From assembly GCA_036511675.1 (NCBI GenBank), contig DATCBU010000022.1:1-51691 (forward strand): 51,691 bases of DNA, in the 5' to 3' direction. Source of the stretch: Chersky-840 sp036511675. Lineage in GTDB: Bacteria; Actinomycetota; Acidimicrobiia; Acidimicrobiales; UBA8190. A program made the position numbers and the translations under genes. The notes beneath the pieces were generated by a model that saw only the letters and a program-made list of their open reading frames with translations, did no database searches and was not told where the DNA came from. Below, piece by piece: positions 7,147-15,900 of this stretch. Numbering within the stretch: the stretch's first letter is position 1; every line of letters starts with the position of its first letter.

Positions 7147-8780
7147 GACACCACCACCGGCACCGCCGTGCCCGTGGGGTAGAGGATGCTGTTGTAGGTG
7201 ACGCCTGTCGCCCCCACCACCATGGCGAACGGCGTGTTGGAGTTGTTCGAGGGATCGTGGACGATGACGTTGTAGGTCTGGTTGATGATGGCTGTCTGAG
7301 TCGTGTAGCTGGTCGTCGACCCCACCGTCGTCGGGGTGGCGCCGGCCAAGGTGTAGACCTCGCCGCCAGTCTTGTCAGCGGCGGGACAGCCGTCACCGGG
7401 CGCCGCCGCGTCGTTGATGGTGGCGGTGGCGGTGGGAGCAGAGGAGAAGGCCGCGTTCCCGGTCCGGGTGACGGTGATGGGCAACGTGGTGAGGCCCGTG
7501 ATCGACGCCGTGGCGGCACCCCGGGGCGAGAGCGAGAACGGGGTGGGTGCCGACGGCTGTTCCTGGATGGTGATCACGCTGGTGCAGTCGCCGTACCACA
7601 CCGTGTAGGGCGCGGTGTAGGGGAAGAGCGAGACCACGCTCGTGCTACTGCCGTAGGGCACGATGGTGTTGACGCCCCCCGGCTGCAGGGAGCCGCCGTC
7701 GGCCACGGTGATGGGCAGGCCCGGCGCCAACGGCGCACCGGCGGACGGGTTCAGGGTGACCGTGCCCGCCTCGTCGTAGGTGAATGAGGTTCCGAAGGGG
7801 AGCCCGACGGTGAGGACCGTCACCACCACGGGGTTCTGGCCCGTGACTCCCGGCGTCGGGTACTCCTGGTAGTCGATGTACGACGGCCCACCGGTGGGGC
7901 TGGCGAGGCTCACGCTGTACTTGCCCACCGGCTCTTGGAGATAGACACACCCGGTCTGGTCGGGGTTGTAGATCGACGACCCCCCCCACGCCGCGTCGGC
8001 CACCGCGGTCCCGGCGACGAAGGTCGAGCTGGGGGTGAATGAGTTCACCGAGATGGTCTGGGTGCCGCTCCCCACCACGTGGGAAGCACTGGCGGTGACC
8101 ACCTGCGCCGACGATCCCGACCCGATCGTGATCGAGTCACCATTCGTGACGGGCAACGTCAGACCCGCCACCGAGATCGACGTCTTGGCCCCCCCTGCGG
8201 TCGTGAGGGCGGTGTTCAACGTCGTGACCGGCGTCACGGTGACGGGGACGTTGATCAGGTTCGTCGTATCCGCCGGTGGCTTGTTGGGAGTGGGGCCGTA
8301 GATGCGGATGGACAAGAAGCCGTCACCGGGGATGACGGTGCCGTAGGGCGGGTCGATGATCGAGGTCTCCCCCATGGACTGCCCGTTGCCCCACTTGACG
8401 GTCATAGTGGCCCGGATGACCTGAGGCGGGTTTCCCGATGCGCACAGGCTCGGCGAGGTCCCGGTCCCGGCCCACTCGAGGTGCGACCACACCGAGTAGT
8501 TGATCCCTCCGACGGTCAGCGGGGTGGCGGTCAGCAGGACGTCTTTGGAGATGTCGGCCTGCAGTGACGACAACGTGGCGTTCGACGTCGTCTCGAGGTA
8601 CTGCTCGGCGAGCTCGGCGGCGGACACCCTCTGGCGGTTGAAGGCGGCCTGCTGGACGACGTTGTCGACGAGGTAGCTGCTGGCGATCAGGACCAGGAGC
8701 AAGACCGTGAGCGACAGGATGACCTCGAGGAGCCCAAAGCCCTGTTCTCCACGCCTGGGTCGTCGCCCCTCGGTTGCCAT
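7143..8780 (-). CDS. PilV-like minor pilin, first gene of the pilin operon
   Basis: A 545-residue prepilin. The short leader MATEGRRPRRGEQG is followed by FGLLEVILSLTVLLLVLI, so cleavage after Gly14 would leave Phe+1 and Glu+5 (residue 19) before the hydrophobic helix, a classic type III signal. ORF length is much above a normal PilV (about 150-200) because of a long Thr/Ser/Val-rich exported region. Residues about 197-263 contain one copy of the module found twice in the next gene (GDSITIGSGSSAQ pattern). The start is the ATG at 8780, with AGAGGA about 8 nt upstream; the frame is open further upstream, but that part is Arg-rich and unlike a pilin leader. Translation is coupled to the next gene through ATGA. 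Confidence 0.75.
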   Translation of the reverse strand: MATEGRRPRRGEQGFGLLEVILSLTVLLLVLIASSYLVDNVVQQAAFNRQRVSAAELAEQYLETTSNATLSSLQADISKDVLLTATPLTVGGINYSVWSHLEWAGTGTSPSLCASGNPPQVIRATMTVKWGNGQSMGETSIIDPPYGTVIPGDGFLSIRIYGPTPNKPPADTTNLINVPVTVTPVTTLNTALTTAGGAKTSISVAGLTLPVTNGDSITIGSGSSAQVVTASASHVVGSGTQTISVNSFTPSSTFVAGTAVADAAWGGSSIYNPDQTGCVYLQEPVGKYSVSLASPTGGPSYIDYQEYPTPGVTGQNPVVVTVLTVGLPFGTSFTYDEAGTVTLNPSAGAPLAPGLPITVADGGSLQPGGVNTIVPYGSSTSVVSLFPYTAPYTVWYGDCTSVITIQEQPSAPTPFSLSPRGAATASITGLTTLPITVTRTGNAAFSSAPTATATINDAAAPGDGCPAADKTGGEVYTLAGATPTTVGSTTSYTTQTAIINQTYNVIVHDPSNNSNTPFAMVVGATGVTYNSILYPTGTAVPVVVS

Positions 8781-9062
8781 CCTTCGTCCTCTCTGTCCCT
8801 TCGCCCGGGCTCGGGGTGCCGCGCCCCGGCCCGCGAAGGTCGGGCCAGCATCGGTCGCGACCTGCGATCTCGGGGTGGTCCCCGCCCTCAGGGCGGTGTC
8901 GAACCAGGCCCGGCGGCGCCTGGCCCTGGACTTCCGGGATCTTCTGTCGTGGCCTTCTCTCGCCACTGCCCAAAGATCGACACGAAACGCGTCGATCTTG
9001 ACGGTCCGTTGAGAAAAAGTGCCCCGATCCCCGGTGCCCAGGACCTCTGCTGCCGCGGCGCG
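8781..9062. other. Gene-free stretch before the pilin operon
   Basis: 282 bp between the 56-codon ORF and the PilV-like gene. It holds the ribosome binding site of the pilin gene and the inverted repeat at 8973-8999. I see no convincing TANNNT plus start arrangement or -35/-10 pair for the pilin operon. Transcription may therefore come from further upstream or from an alternative sigma factor. Confidence 0.4.
8973..8999. terminator. Perfect 9-bp inverted repeat, terminator or attenuator candidate
   Basis: AAGATCGAC (8973-8981) pairs perfectly with GTCGATCTT (8991-8999) across a 9-nt loop. It lies 64 bp after the stop of the 56-codon ORF and about 190 bp before the pilin start, all on the minus strand. 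Only a weak T run (CTTT) follows on the minus strand. It could end the small transcript, attenuate read-through into the pilin operon, or be a protein binding site. Confidence 0.45.
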
Positions 9063-9233
9063 TCAGGCCCTGCTGGGCCAGGGGTCGTCGTACTCGGCGT
9101 TGCTGTAGCGAGCCTGGGAGTTCTTCCAGGACTCAGCGGTGCCCGTGCGCGGTGCCTCCATAATCAAGACGCCGCTGGCATTGTGGCGGGGCAGGTGAAG
9201 GCCGATGCGGCCAAGCTTGTGCTTCAGTTGCAT
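9063..9233 (-). CDS. Small hypothetical protein upstream of the pilin operon
   Basis: A 56-residue ORF I do not recognise. Support for coding: an ATG with GAGGAA about 8 nt upstream, strong third-position GC like the neighbours, and an in-register 100-nt leader with a plausible sigma-70-like promoter. The N-terminus is basic (MQLKHKLGRIGLHLPRH); the C-terminal half is polar and aromatic (ESWKNSQARYSNAEYDDPW). There is no membrane segment and no Cys. The open frame continues upstream to 9377, but that part lacks a ribosome binding site and has mixed composition. Shared orientation and the hairpin that follows raise the possibility of a regulatory or leader role for the pilins; an independent small protein is equally possible. 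Confidence 0.5.
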   Translation of the reverse strand: MQLKHKLGRIGLHLPRHNASGVLIMEAPRTGTAESWKNSQARYSNAEYDDPWPSRA

Positions 9234-9404
9234 GACGGGTTCCTCGTGTCTGGTGTCGAACCCTCCGGGCCTGGGAGATGGTCCTTTCGGCCAACCCCTG
9301 GCTGGAGGCTCCTCGTCCGCTGCTTTTTCCGACCGAGATGTCGACACTATGCGTGACATCTTGAGATGGTCAGCCACTTATTGTGGCAATAGAGGGAGGG
9401 AGAC
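9234..9404 (-). promoter_or_regulatory. Leader and candidate promoter of the 56-codon ORF
   Basis: On the minus strand CTGACC (9368-9373) and TAGTGT (9344-9349) are 18 bp apart, an acceptable -35/-10 pair. The resulting 5' leader of about 100 nt is unusually long for this window and contains short self-complementary stretches (for example AGCCAGGGGTTGGC). I could not match it to a known riboswitch class. The region also separates the ORF from the nuclease gene, whose stop is at 9405. Confidence 0.35.
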
Positions 9405-10817
9405 TCAGCGAGCCAGTCGCTGGGGAGCGATCTCGGGCAGCGCCAGCTCCGCGCCCCGGCGCGCCGGGTCCAGAGCCACCAGGACGAACTGCCGTTGCTC
9501 TCCCCTCTCGACGACTTCACGGGCCCGACGCGGAGGTGGAGAGGCGAACCCCGCCAGCGGGACATAACACTGCATGCCCCCGACGTCGACCATGGCGCCG
9601 TGCGACACGAACGAGGACACGGTTCCCTCCACCGTGGAGCCGATGGGGTGTTCGGAGACGAACGTCAGGAACGTGAGCGGGTCGTTGACCGCGGCCGGTG
9701 GGCCGGTTCGCCGGCGGCGACTGGGCTCGGGGGCTTCGGCGTCGGCGTCCGGATCGACGGCTTCCACGGTGGCCACGTCGATGGCGGCCCGGACGTCGGG
9801 CGCGGTGGCCCGTCGGGCGCGACTGCGTCGACTGCGGGATGCGGGGGCGGTCTCGGCTCCATCGGGCCCCGCGGCTCGTTGTGTCTTGGAGGCTTTCTCG
9901 ACCGTGCGCGCCTTGCCGGCCTTGGCCGCCAAGGGCTCGCTCACCGCTGCCTTCTTCGCCTTCTTGGTGGCCTTCTCGGCTTTGGCCGCCTTTTCGGACT
10001 TTGCGGCTTTGTGCGTTTTGGCGGCTTTGTCGGTCTTGGCGGCTTTGTCGGTCTTGGCTGTGCCGTCGGCCTTGTCCGCCTTGTCCGCCTTGTCCGCCTT
10101 GGCGGTCTTGGCCGGCTTGGTGGCCTTCTCGGCTTTGGCCGCCTTTTCGGACTTGGAGGCTCGGCCGGCCTTCTCGGCGGTTCCGGCCTTCTGGGTCCTC
10201 TTGGCCGCGACGTCCCCCGAGGCCTCCGACGTCACATCCACCCCCGCGGCCTCCACCGCCGCCCCGATGGCGACGTGGTCTCGCGCCGGCCGGGTGTCGC
10301 CGATGTTGGGGCCCGCCGTCCCCTTGGCCGCCTTTGTGGCCTTGGTGGCCTTGCTCGCCCGGCTGGAGCCCACCGCCATCACCGCCCGGCTTCGCACCCC
10401 GCGCACCGGGCTCCGGGGGGTGAAGATCCACCCCACTCCCGGCACGGGCTTGCCGCCGATGAGCCGTCCCTCGTCGAAGAGCCAGGGGTGCTCGGCGTGG
10501 AATTCCTGGAAGGAGTCATTGGACAGCACCTGGGCGCCCACCCGCTCGGCCACCCGGAGGAGGAAGGCGTCGCCGCGTCCCACGGCCCCCGCCGGCGGGG
10601 AGACGAGCTCGGCGTGGGCCACGGCCTCGTCGAAGGCCTTGCGCTCGGACGGGTCGATCCGGTGGCCGAAGGTGGCGTCGACGACCACGATGACCTCGGT
10701 GCCGGCGAACTCGGCCTGGAATTGCCTGACGGCGTCGTCGAGCTGGGCCAGGCTCGGAACGGAGCGGCCCTCGGTGGCGATGTTCGATCCGTCGACGACG
10801 GCGTAGGTGGGGGCCAT
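9405..10817 (-). CDS. NYN/PIN-like nuclease - Lys/Ala-rich linker - S1 domain protein
   Basis: A 470-residue protein with three parts. Residues 1-140 look like a PIN/NYN (Zc3h12a-type) RNase fold, with acidic residues where metal ligands would sit: VVDGSN (Asp9), VVVDATF (Asp47), GRGDAFLL (Asp83) and LSNDSF (Asp101). Residues about 151-320 are a low-complexity, highly basic Lys/Ala/Asp/Thr linker with histone H1-like repeats such as KTDKAA and a near-duplicate SEKAAKAEKATK. Residues about 393-462 match an S1 RNA-binding domain (GSTVEGTVSSFVSHGAMVDV). It is likely an RNA-processing or RNA-decay enzyme; the substrate is unknown. The start is the ATG at 10817; the frame stays open far upstream only as the antisense shadow of the M20 gene. 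No ribosome binding site or TANNNT is visible. Confidence 0.75.
   Translation of the reverse strand: MAPTYAVVDGSNIATEGRSVPSLAQLDDAVRQFQAEFAGTEVIVVVDATFGHRIDPSERKAFDEAVAHAELVSPPAGAVGRGDAFLLRVAERVGAQVLSNDSFQEFHAEHPWLFDEGRLIGGKPVPGVGWIFTPRSPVRGVRSRAVMAVGSSRASKATKATKAAKGTAGPNIGDTRPARDHVAIGAAVEAAGVDVTSEASGDVAAKRTQKAGTAEKAGRASKSEKAAKAEKATKPAKTAKADKADKADKADGTAKTDKAAKTDKAAKTHKAAKSEKAAKAEKATKKAKKAAVSEPLAAKAGKARTVEKASKTQRAAGPDGAETAPASRSRRSRARRATAPDVRAAIDVATVEAVDPDADAEAPEPSRRRRTGPPAAVNDPLTFLTFVSEHPIGSTVEGTVSSFVSHGAMVDVGGMQCYVPLAGFASPPPRRAREVVERGEQRQFVLVALDPARRGAELALPEIAPQRLAR
9940..10200 (-). repeat. Degenerate Lys/Ala-coding tandem repeats
   Basis: Short imperfect repeats (units of about 9-24 bp, such as the KTDKAA and ADK codon blocks, and two copies of the SEKAAKAEKATK block about 49 residues apart) make up the linker of the nuclease-S1 protein. 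They keep the frame and produce a flexible, positively charged chain that could bind nucleic acid. Confidence 0.75.
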
Positions 10818-10898
10818 GTGAGTCCAGTCAACCATCCCACCGCCGGCATCGGTCCGACCCTCACCGAGCGGGCACCCTGTAGGGCCGGGCTCGCGCCA

Positions 10899-10904
10899 TA
10901 GGAT
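10899..10904 (+). promoter_or_regulatory. Putative leaderless -10 hexamer (TAGGAT) for the M20 peptidase
   Basis: TAGGAT is followed by 6 nt and then the ATG at 10911. No Shine-Dalgarno sequence is present. Confidence 0.5.
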
Positions 10905-10910
10905 GCGGCC

Positions 10911-12248
10911 ATGGCCGGGGACCTGGGCGGGGAGGTTGCCGAACTCCTCCAAGCCATGATCCGCAACGAGTGCGTCAACGACGGCACGCCCGAGTCGGGA
11001 CACGAGACGCGCAACGCCGATCTCCTGCGCGACCTCCTCGAGGGGCGCGGGCTCGACCTGGAGCTGTACGAGCCCCTCCCCGGCCGCACATCTCTGGTGG
11101 CCAAATTCGAAGGACGCGACCCCGACGCGCCGGCGTTGGCGCTCCTGGGGCACACCGATGTGGTGCCCGCCAACGGCGAGGACTGGCGTCGTGACCCCTT
11201 CGGCGGGGAGATCGTCGACGGCGAAGTGTGGGGCCGAGGCGCGGTGGACATGCTGAACCTCACGGCGTCGATGGCCGTGTCGGTGCGTCACCTGGCCGAC
11301 GAGGGATTCCGTCCCGAGGGCGACCTGTTGTTCATCGGTGTCGCCGACGAGGAGGCCCTCGGGAGCCACGGCGCCAAATGGCTGACCGAGCACCTGGCCG
11401 ACGAGGTCCGCTGTGACTACCTCATCACCGAGGCCGGCGGCTTCCCCATGGGGAGCCCCGGCGGCGTGCGCCTCCCCGTCATCACAGGAGAGAAGGGTGC
11501 GTTCTGGTGCACCATCACTGTGCGGGGCACGCCCGGGCATGCCTCGCAACCGCTGCGCACCGACAACGCCTTGGTGAAGGCGGCCGAGGTCGTGCGCCGG
11601 CTGGCCGAGCACGAGACGCCCGCCGACATCCACGACGCCTGGCGGCGCTTCGTCGAAGGGATCGGGCTCCCGGCCGAATTCACCGGCCCGTTGCTCGACC
11701 CCGACCGCATAGGGGAGTTCTGCGAGACGCTGCCCCTGCTGGGGCTGGCCCGCCAGGCCCACGCCTGCACCCACACCACCATGGCCCCCACGGTGCTGCA
11801 GGCGGGAAGCAAGGTGAACGTCATCCCCGACCGGGTGCACCTCCAGGTCGACATCCGCACCTTGCCGGGCTGGGGCCGGCCCGAAGTCGAGGCCATGATC
11901 GACGACGCGCTGGGGGAGCTGGCCGGCGACGTCGAGCTGTCCTGGAACAGCATCGACGTGGCCAGCACCTCTCCCGCCGACACCCCCTTGTGGGACGCGC
12001 TCGAACGCGTGGCCCGCAACGCCTACCCCGACGCCAAGTGCGTGCCCTTCCTCACGGTGGGGGCCACTGACGCCCGCTTCTTCCGGCGACTGGGCACCGT
12101 CGCCTACGGCTTCGGCCTCTTCAGCGAGCAGCTTTCGTTCGAACAGTACGCGGCCATGTTCCACGGGATCGACGAGCGCGTGGACGTGGCGTCTCTCGGA
12201 CTGTCGGCCGAGCTCTGGGACGGACTGGCCCGGCAGTCGTTGCGGTGA
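10911..12248 (+). CDS. M20-family metallopeptidase/deacylase (ArgE/DapE/ACY1/CPG2 type)
   Basis: A 445-residue di-zinc hydrolase of the M20 family. Metal and catalytic motifs are GHTDVVPA (His and catalytic Asp), WGRGAVDM (bridging Asp), VADEEALGSHG (general base Glu plus metal Glu), ITEAGG, and a late GATDARF. A dimerisation (lid) domain is visible between them (GTPGHASQP to KVNVIPDRVHLQVDIR). Length and motif order suit dipeptidases or N-acyl amino acid deacylases of this family; the substrate cannot be told. The ATG start is backed by the TAGGAT hexamer 6 nt upstream. The stop overlaps the GTG start of the HAD gene (GTGA), so the two genes are coupled. Confidence 0.88.
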   Translation: MAGDLGGEVAELLQAMIRNECVNDGTPESGHETRNADLLRDLLEGRGLDLELYEPLPGRTSLVAKFEGRDPDAPALALLGHTDVVPANGEDWRRDPFGGEIVDGEVWGRGAVDMLNLTASMAVSVRHLADEGFRPEGDLLFIGVADEEALGSHGAKWLTEHLADEVRCDYLITEAGGFPMGSPGGVRLPVITGEKGAFWCTITVRGTPGHASQPLRTDNALVKAAEVVRRLAEHETPADIHDAWRRFVEGIGLPAEFTGPLLDPDRIGEFCETLPLLGLARQAHACTHTTMAPTVLQAGSKVNVIPDRVHLQVDIRTLPGWGRPEVEAMIDDALGELAGDVELSWNSIDVASTSPADTPLWDALERVARNAYPDAKCVPFLTVGATDARFFRRLGTVAYGFGLFSEQLSFEQYAAMFHGIDERVDVASLGLSAELWDGLARQSLR

Positions 12249-12898
12249 GCGGGCCGGGGGCATCCGCACCCCGGCCCGTGGCGGCGGTGCTGTTCGACTT
12301 CGGCGGGGTCATCACCGACAGCCCGTTCGACGCCTTCGCCCGCTACGAACGCGACCACGGGCTGCCCGAGGGGTTCATCCGGGGCGTGAACTCGGCCAAC
12401 CACCTCGACAACGCCTGGGCCCGGCTCGAACGCAACGAGCTGGGGTTCGACGACTTCTGCGACGCCTTCGAGGCCGAGACCGCCGCCGCGGGCGGACGGG
12501 TCGACGCCCGAGCCCTGTTCGCCATGTTCTCGGGCCAGCTCCGTCCCGACATGGTCGAGGCCGTCCGGCGCTGCGGGCAGCACTTCAAGACCGGGCTGTT
12601 GACGAACAACTTCGTCACGCCCATCTCCGAGTCGGGATACTCGGCCCTGGCCGAGGTCCTGGCCATGTTCGACGCCGTGGTCGAGTCCTCGGTGGTGGGG
12701 GTGCGCAAGCCCGACGAGCGGTTCTATCTCATAGCGTGCGAGGCACTGGGCGTGGCGCCGAGCCAAGCCGTGTTCCTCGACGACCTCGGGATCAACCTCA
12801 AGCCCGCTCGAGCGCTCGGGATGGTGACCATCAAGGTGACCGACACCCCGAGGGCGTTGGCCGAGCTCGAACAGGTCGTCGGCATCACCTTGCGCTGA
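12245..12898 (+). CDS. HAD-superfamily hydrolase (HAD-IA, epoxide-hydrolase N-terminal-like)
   Basis: A 217-residue HAD hydrolase. Motif I is DFGGVI, with the nucleophile Asp but Gly at the +2 position where phosphatases usually carry the acid/base Asp. Such Gly forms occur in the YihX/soluble epoxide hydrolase N-domain branch. Motif II is LLTNN, motif III the Lys in VGVRKPD, motif IV the acidic pair FLDDLGIN. A helical cap lies between motifs I and II. The start is the GTG at 12245, which overlaps the M20 stop as GTGA. It could be a sugar-phosphate or small acyl-phosphate phosphatase. Confidence 0.85.
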   Translation: MSGPGASAPRPVAAVLFDFGGVITDSPFDAFARYERDHGLPEGFIRGVNSANHLDNAWARLERNELGFDDFCDAFEAETAAAGGRVDARALFAMFSGQLRPDMVEAVRRCGQHFKTGLLTNNFVTPISESGYSALAEVLAMFDAVVESSVVGVRKPDERFYLIACEALGVAPSQAVFLDDLGINLKPARALGMVTIKVTDTPRALAELEQVVGITLR

Positions 12899-12923
12899 CG
12901 TCCGGCGAGCGGTGGGCGGCAGA

Positions 12924-15900
12924 TCAGGAGAAGGCCCGGCGCAGGAGGTCCTCCTGCTCGAGCGCATGCAGCGCGGCGCTGCCCGTGGCCGGGCTGGCCG
13001 ACTCGGCCCGGCTCACGTGGGTCAGTGTGAAGCGCTCCCGCAACAGCCGGTGCAGGCGCCCATGCGCAAAGGACCACGCCCCCATATTCTCGGGCTCCTC
13101 CTGGACCCACACCACCTGTTCGGCGTCGGGGTAGCGGCCCAGCACCGCGGCCAGGGCCTCTTCGGGCCAGGGATAGAGCTGCTCCACACGCACCACGGCC
13201 ACCGCGGCGGGGTCGACGCCCGGTTCGGGCAACCCCTCCTGCGCACCGATCAGGGCGTCGCGCCGGGCCATGGCGTCGAAGGCGACCTTGCCCGAGCACA
13301 GCAGCACGCGGCGCACGGCCCCGGGGTCGATCGTCCCGGGCGCGCTGGCATCGGCGGCCGGATCGTCCACGACCTCGGCGAAGGACCCCGCCGTGAGCTG
13401 CTCGATTCCCGAGCGGGACTGACGGGCCCGCAGCAAGGACTTGGGCGTGAACACCACCAGGGGCTGGCGGCCCATGCCGTGGGTCTGGGAGCGCAGGAGG
13501 TGGAAGTACTGCGCCGCAGTGGTGGGTTGGGCCAAGCGCATGTTGTCGCGCGCACACAGCGTGAGGAACCGTTCGATGCGCGCCGAGGAGTGCTCGGGGC
13601 CCTGGCCCTCGTACCCGTGGGGGAGCAACAGCACCAGGCCCGAGTGCTGCCCCCACTTGTCGTCGGCGGACACGAAGAAGTTGTCGATGATGATCTGGGC
13701 TCCGTTGGCGAAGTCGCCGAACTGTGCCTCCCATGCCACCAGGGCGTCGGGGGCCTCCACCGAGTAGCCGTATTCGAAGCCCACCGCCGCGTACTCCGAC
13801 AGCAGTGAGTCGTGCACCCCGAATCGACCCACGTCGTCACCGGGGAGGTGCGCCAGCGGGACCCACTCCTCCCCCGTCCGGTAGTCGACGAGCACGGCGT
13901 GGCGTTGGCTGAAGGTGCCCCTCCGGGTGTCCTGGCCCGAGAGCCGGACATCGGTGCCTTCGAGCACGATCGAGCCCAAGGCGAGCGCCTCGCCCAGGGC
14001 CCAGTCCACCTCGCCGCCCGCCACCAACTGGGCCCGCTGCTCGAACTGCCGGAGGAGCTTGGGATGCACGGTGAAGCCCTCGGGCACTGCGGTGGCGGCC
14101 ACGGCCAGTCGCTCGAGCTCGTCGCGCCCCACTCCCGTGGCGATGGACGGCCGCGGGGCGGGCACCGGGTCCGGCGCCCGCAGCACCGTCGGCCGCGGCG
14201 GCGCGCTCTGGCGCGTCTCATCCAGCGCCACCTGCAGCCGCGCCTGGAAGTCCTCGAGGGCGCGTTCGGCATCGTCCACGGTGATGTCACCGCGACGCAC
14301 CAGTGACTCGGTGTAGAGCTTGCGCACCGAGCGCTTGCCTTCGATGATGGCGTACATCCGGGGCTGGGTGTAGCTGGGGTCGTCGCCTTCGTTGTGGCCG
14401 TGGCGCCGGTAGCACACCAGGTCGATGACGACGTCTTTGTGGAACGCCTGGCGGAAGCCGAAGGCCAGTCGGGCGGCGCGCAGGCACGCTTCGGGATCGT
14501 CCCCGTTCACGTGGAACACCGGGGCCTGGACCATCTTGGCCACGTCGGTGGGGTACAGCGACGACCGCGCCGACTCGGGCGCGGTCGTGAACCCCAACTG
14601 GTTGTTCACCACCACGTGGATCGTGCCGCCGGTGCGGTAGCCCGTCAGCTGCGACAACTCGAGTGTTTCGGCCACCACACCCTGGCCGGCGAAGGCGGCG
14701 TCGCCGTGCACCAACACCGACAGCACGTCGAAGCAGTGGTCGCCGCCCACCATGTCTTGTTTGGCCCGGACCATGCCCTCGACCACGGGATCCACCGCCT
14801 CGAGGTGCGAGGGGTTCGACGCCAGGGTGACGGTGAGCTCGGACCCGGCTCTGGCCACGAACTTGCCCGTGGCCCCCTTGTGGTACTTCACGTCCCCCGA
14901 TCCCTGGACCGAATCGGGGTCGAGGTCGCCCTCGAACTCGCGGAAGATCTCGCCGTAGGACTTGCCCACGATGTTGGCCAGGACGTTCAGCCGGCCCCGG
15001 TGCGCCATGCCCAGAACGGCCTCGGTGGCGCCGGCGACGGTGCATTCTTCGAGCACGGTGTCGAGGAGCACGATGGTGGATTCGGCTCCTTCGAGGCCGA
15101 AACGCTTCTGGCCCACGTAGCGGGTGTGGAGGAACCGCTCGAACGCCTCGGCTGCGTTGAGCCGGTCGAGGATGTGGCGTTGCTCGACGGAGTCGAGCGT
15201 GGTGGGCATGCCTTCGGTGTGTTGCTGGATCCAGCGCTTCTGCTCAGGATCCTGGATGTGCATGTACTCGATGCCCAGGGTCCGGCAGTAGGCATCGCGC
15301 AGGATGTCGAGCGCCTCGCCCAAGGTGAGGGTGTGCCGGCCCGCCAGTCCGTCCACCACGAACTCCCGGTCGAGATCCCACAACGTGAGGCCGTAGGTGG
15401 TGGGGTCGAGCTCGGGGTGCAGAGGACGCGGCTCGGCCGACAGCGGGTCGAGATCAGCGATCAGGTGCCCGCGCACTCGGTACATGTTGATGAGACTCTG
15501 CACATGGACCTGCTTCACCAACCGCATCTGCTCGCTGTCGGCGGCGTTGACGTCGGCCTGCCACCGCACCGGTTGGTACGGGACGTCCATGGCAGCGAAG
15601 ACCGACTCGTAGAAGTCGTGCTGGCCCGTGAGACACTCCGACATGTGCGTGAGGAAGAGCCCTGATTCCGCGCCCTGGATGATGCGGTGGTCATAGGTCG
15701 ACGTCAGCGTGACCACCGGCCCCACGCCGATCTGGGCCAGGCTGCGGCGATCGGCGGCCTGGAACTCGGCGGGGTACCCGAGCGCCCCCACGCCGATGAT
15801 GGCCCCCTGCCCGGGCATGAGCCTCGGGACCGACTGCATGGTGCCGAGCGTGCCCGGGTTCGTGAGCGTCACCGTGGCCCCGGCGAAGTCGTCGGGGGTG

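Noticed and set aside
9234..9340. Possible tRNA-like or cyclic-di-GMP riboswitch element in the leader of the 56-codon ORF
   Set aside because: GGTTCGA is present but no acceptor or T-stem pairs form, and the GEMM core motifs are absent.
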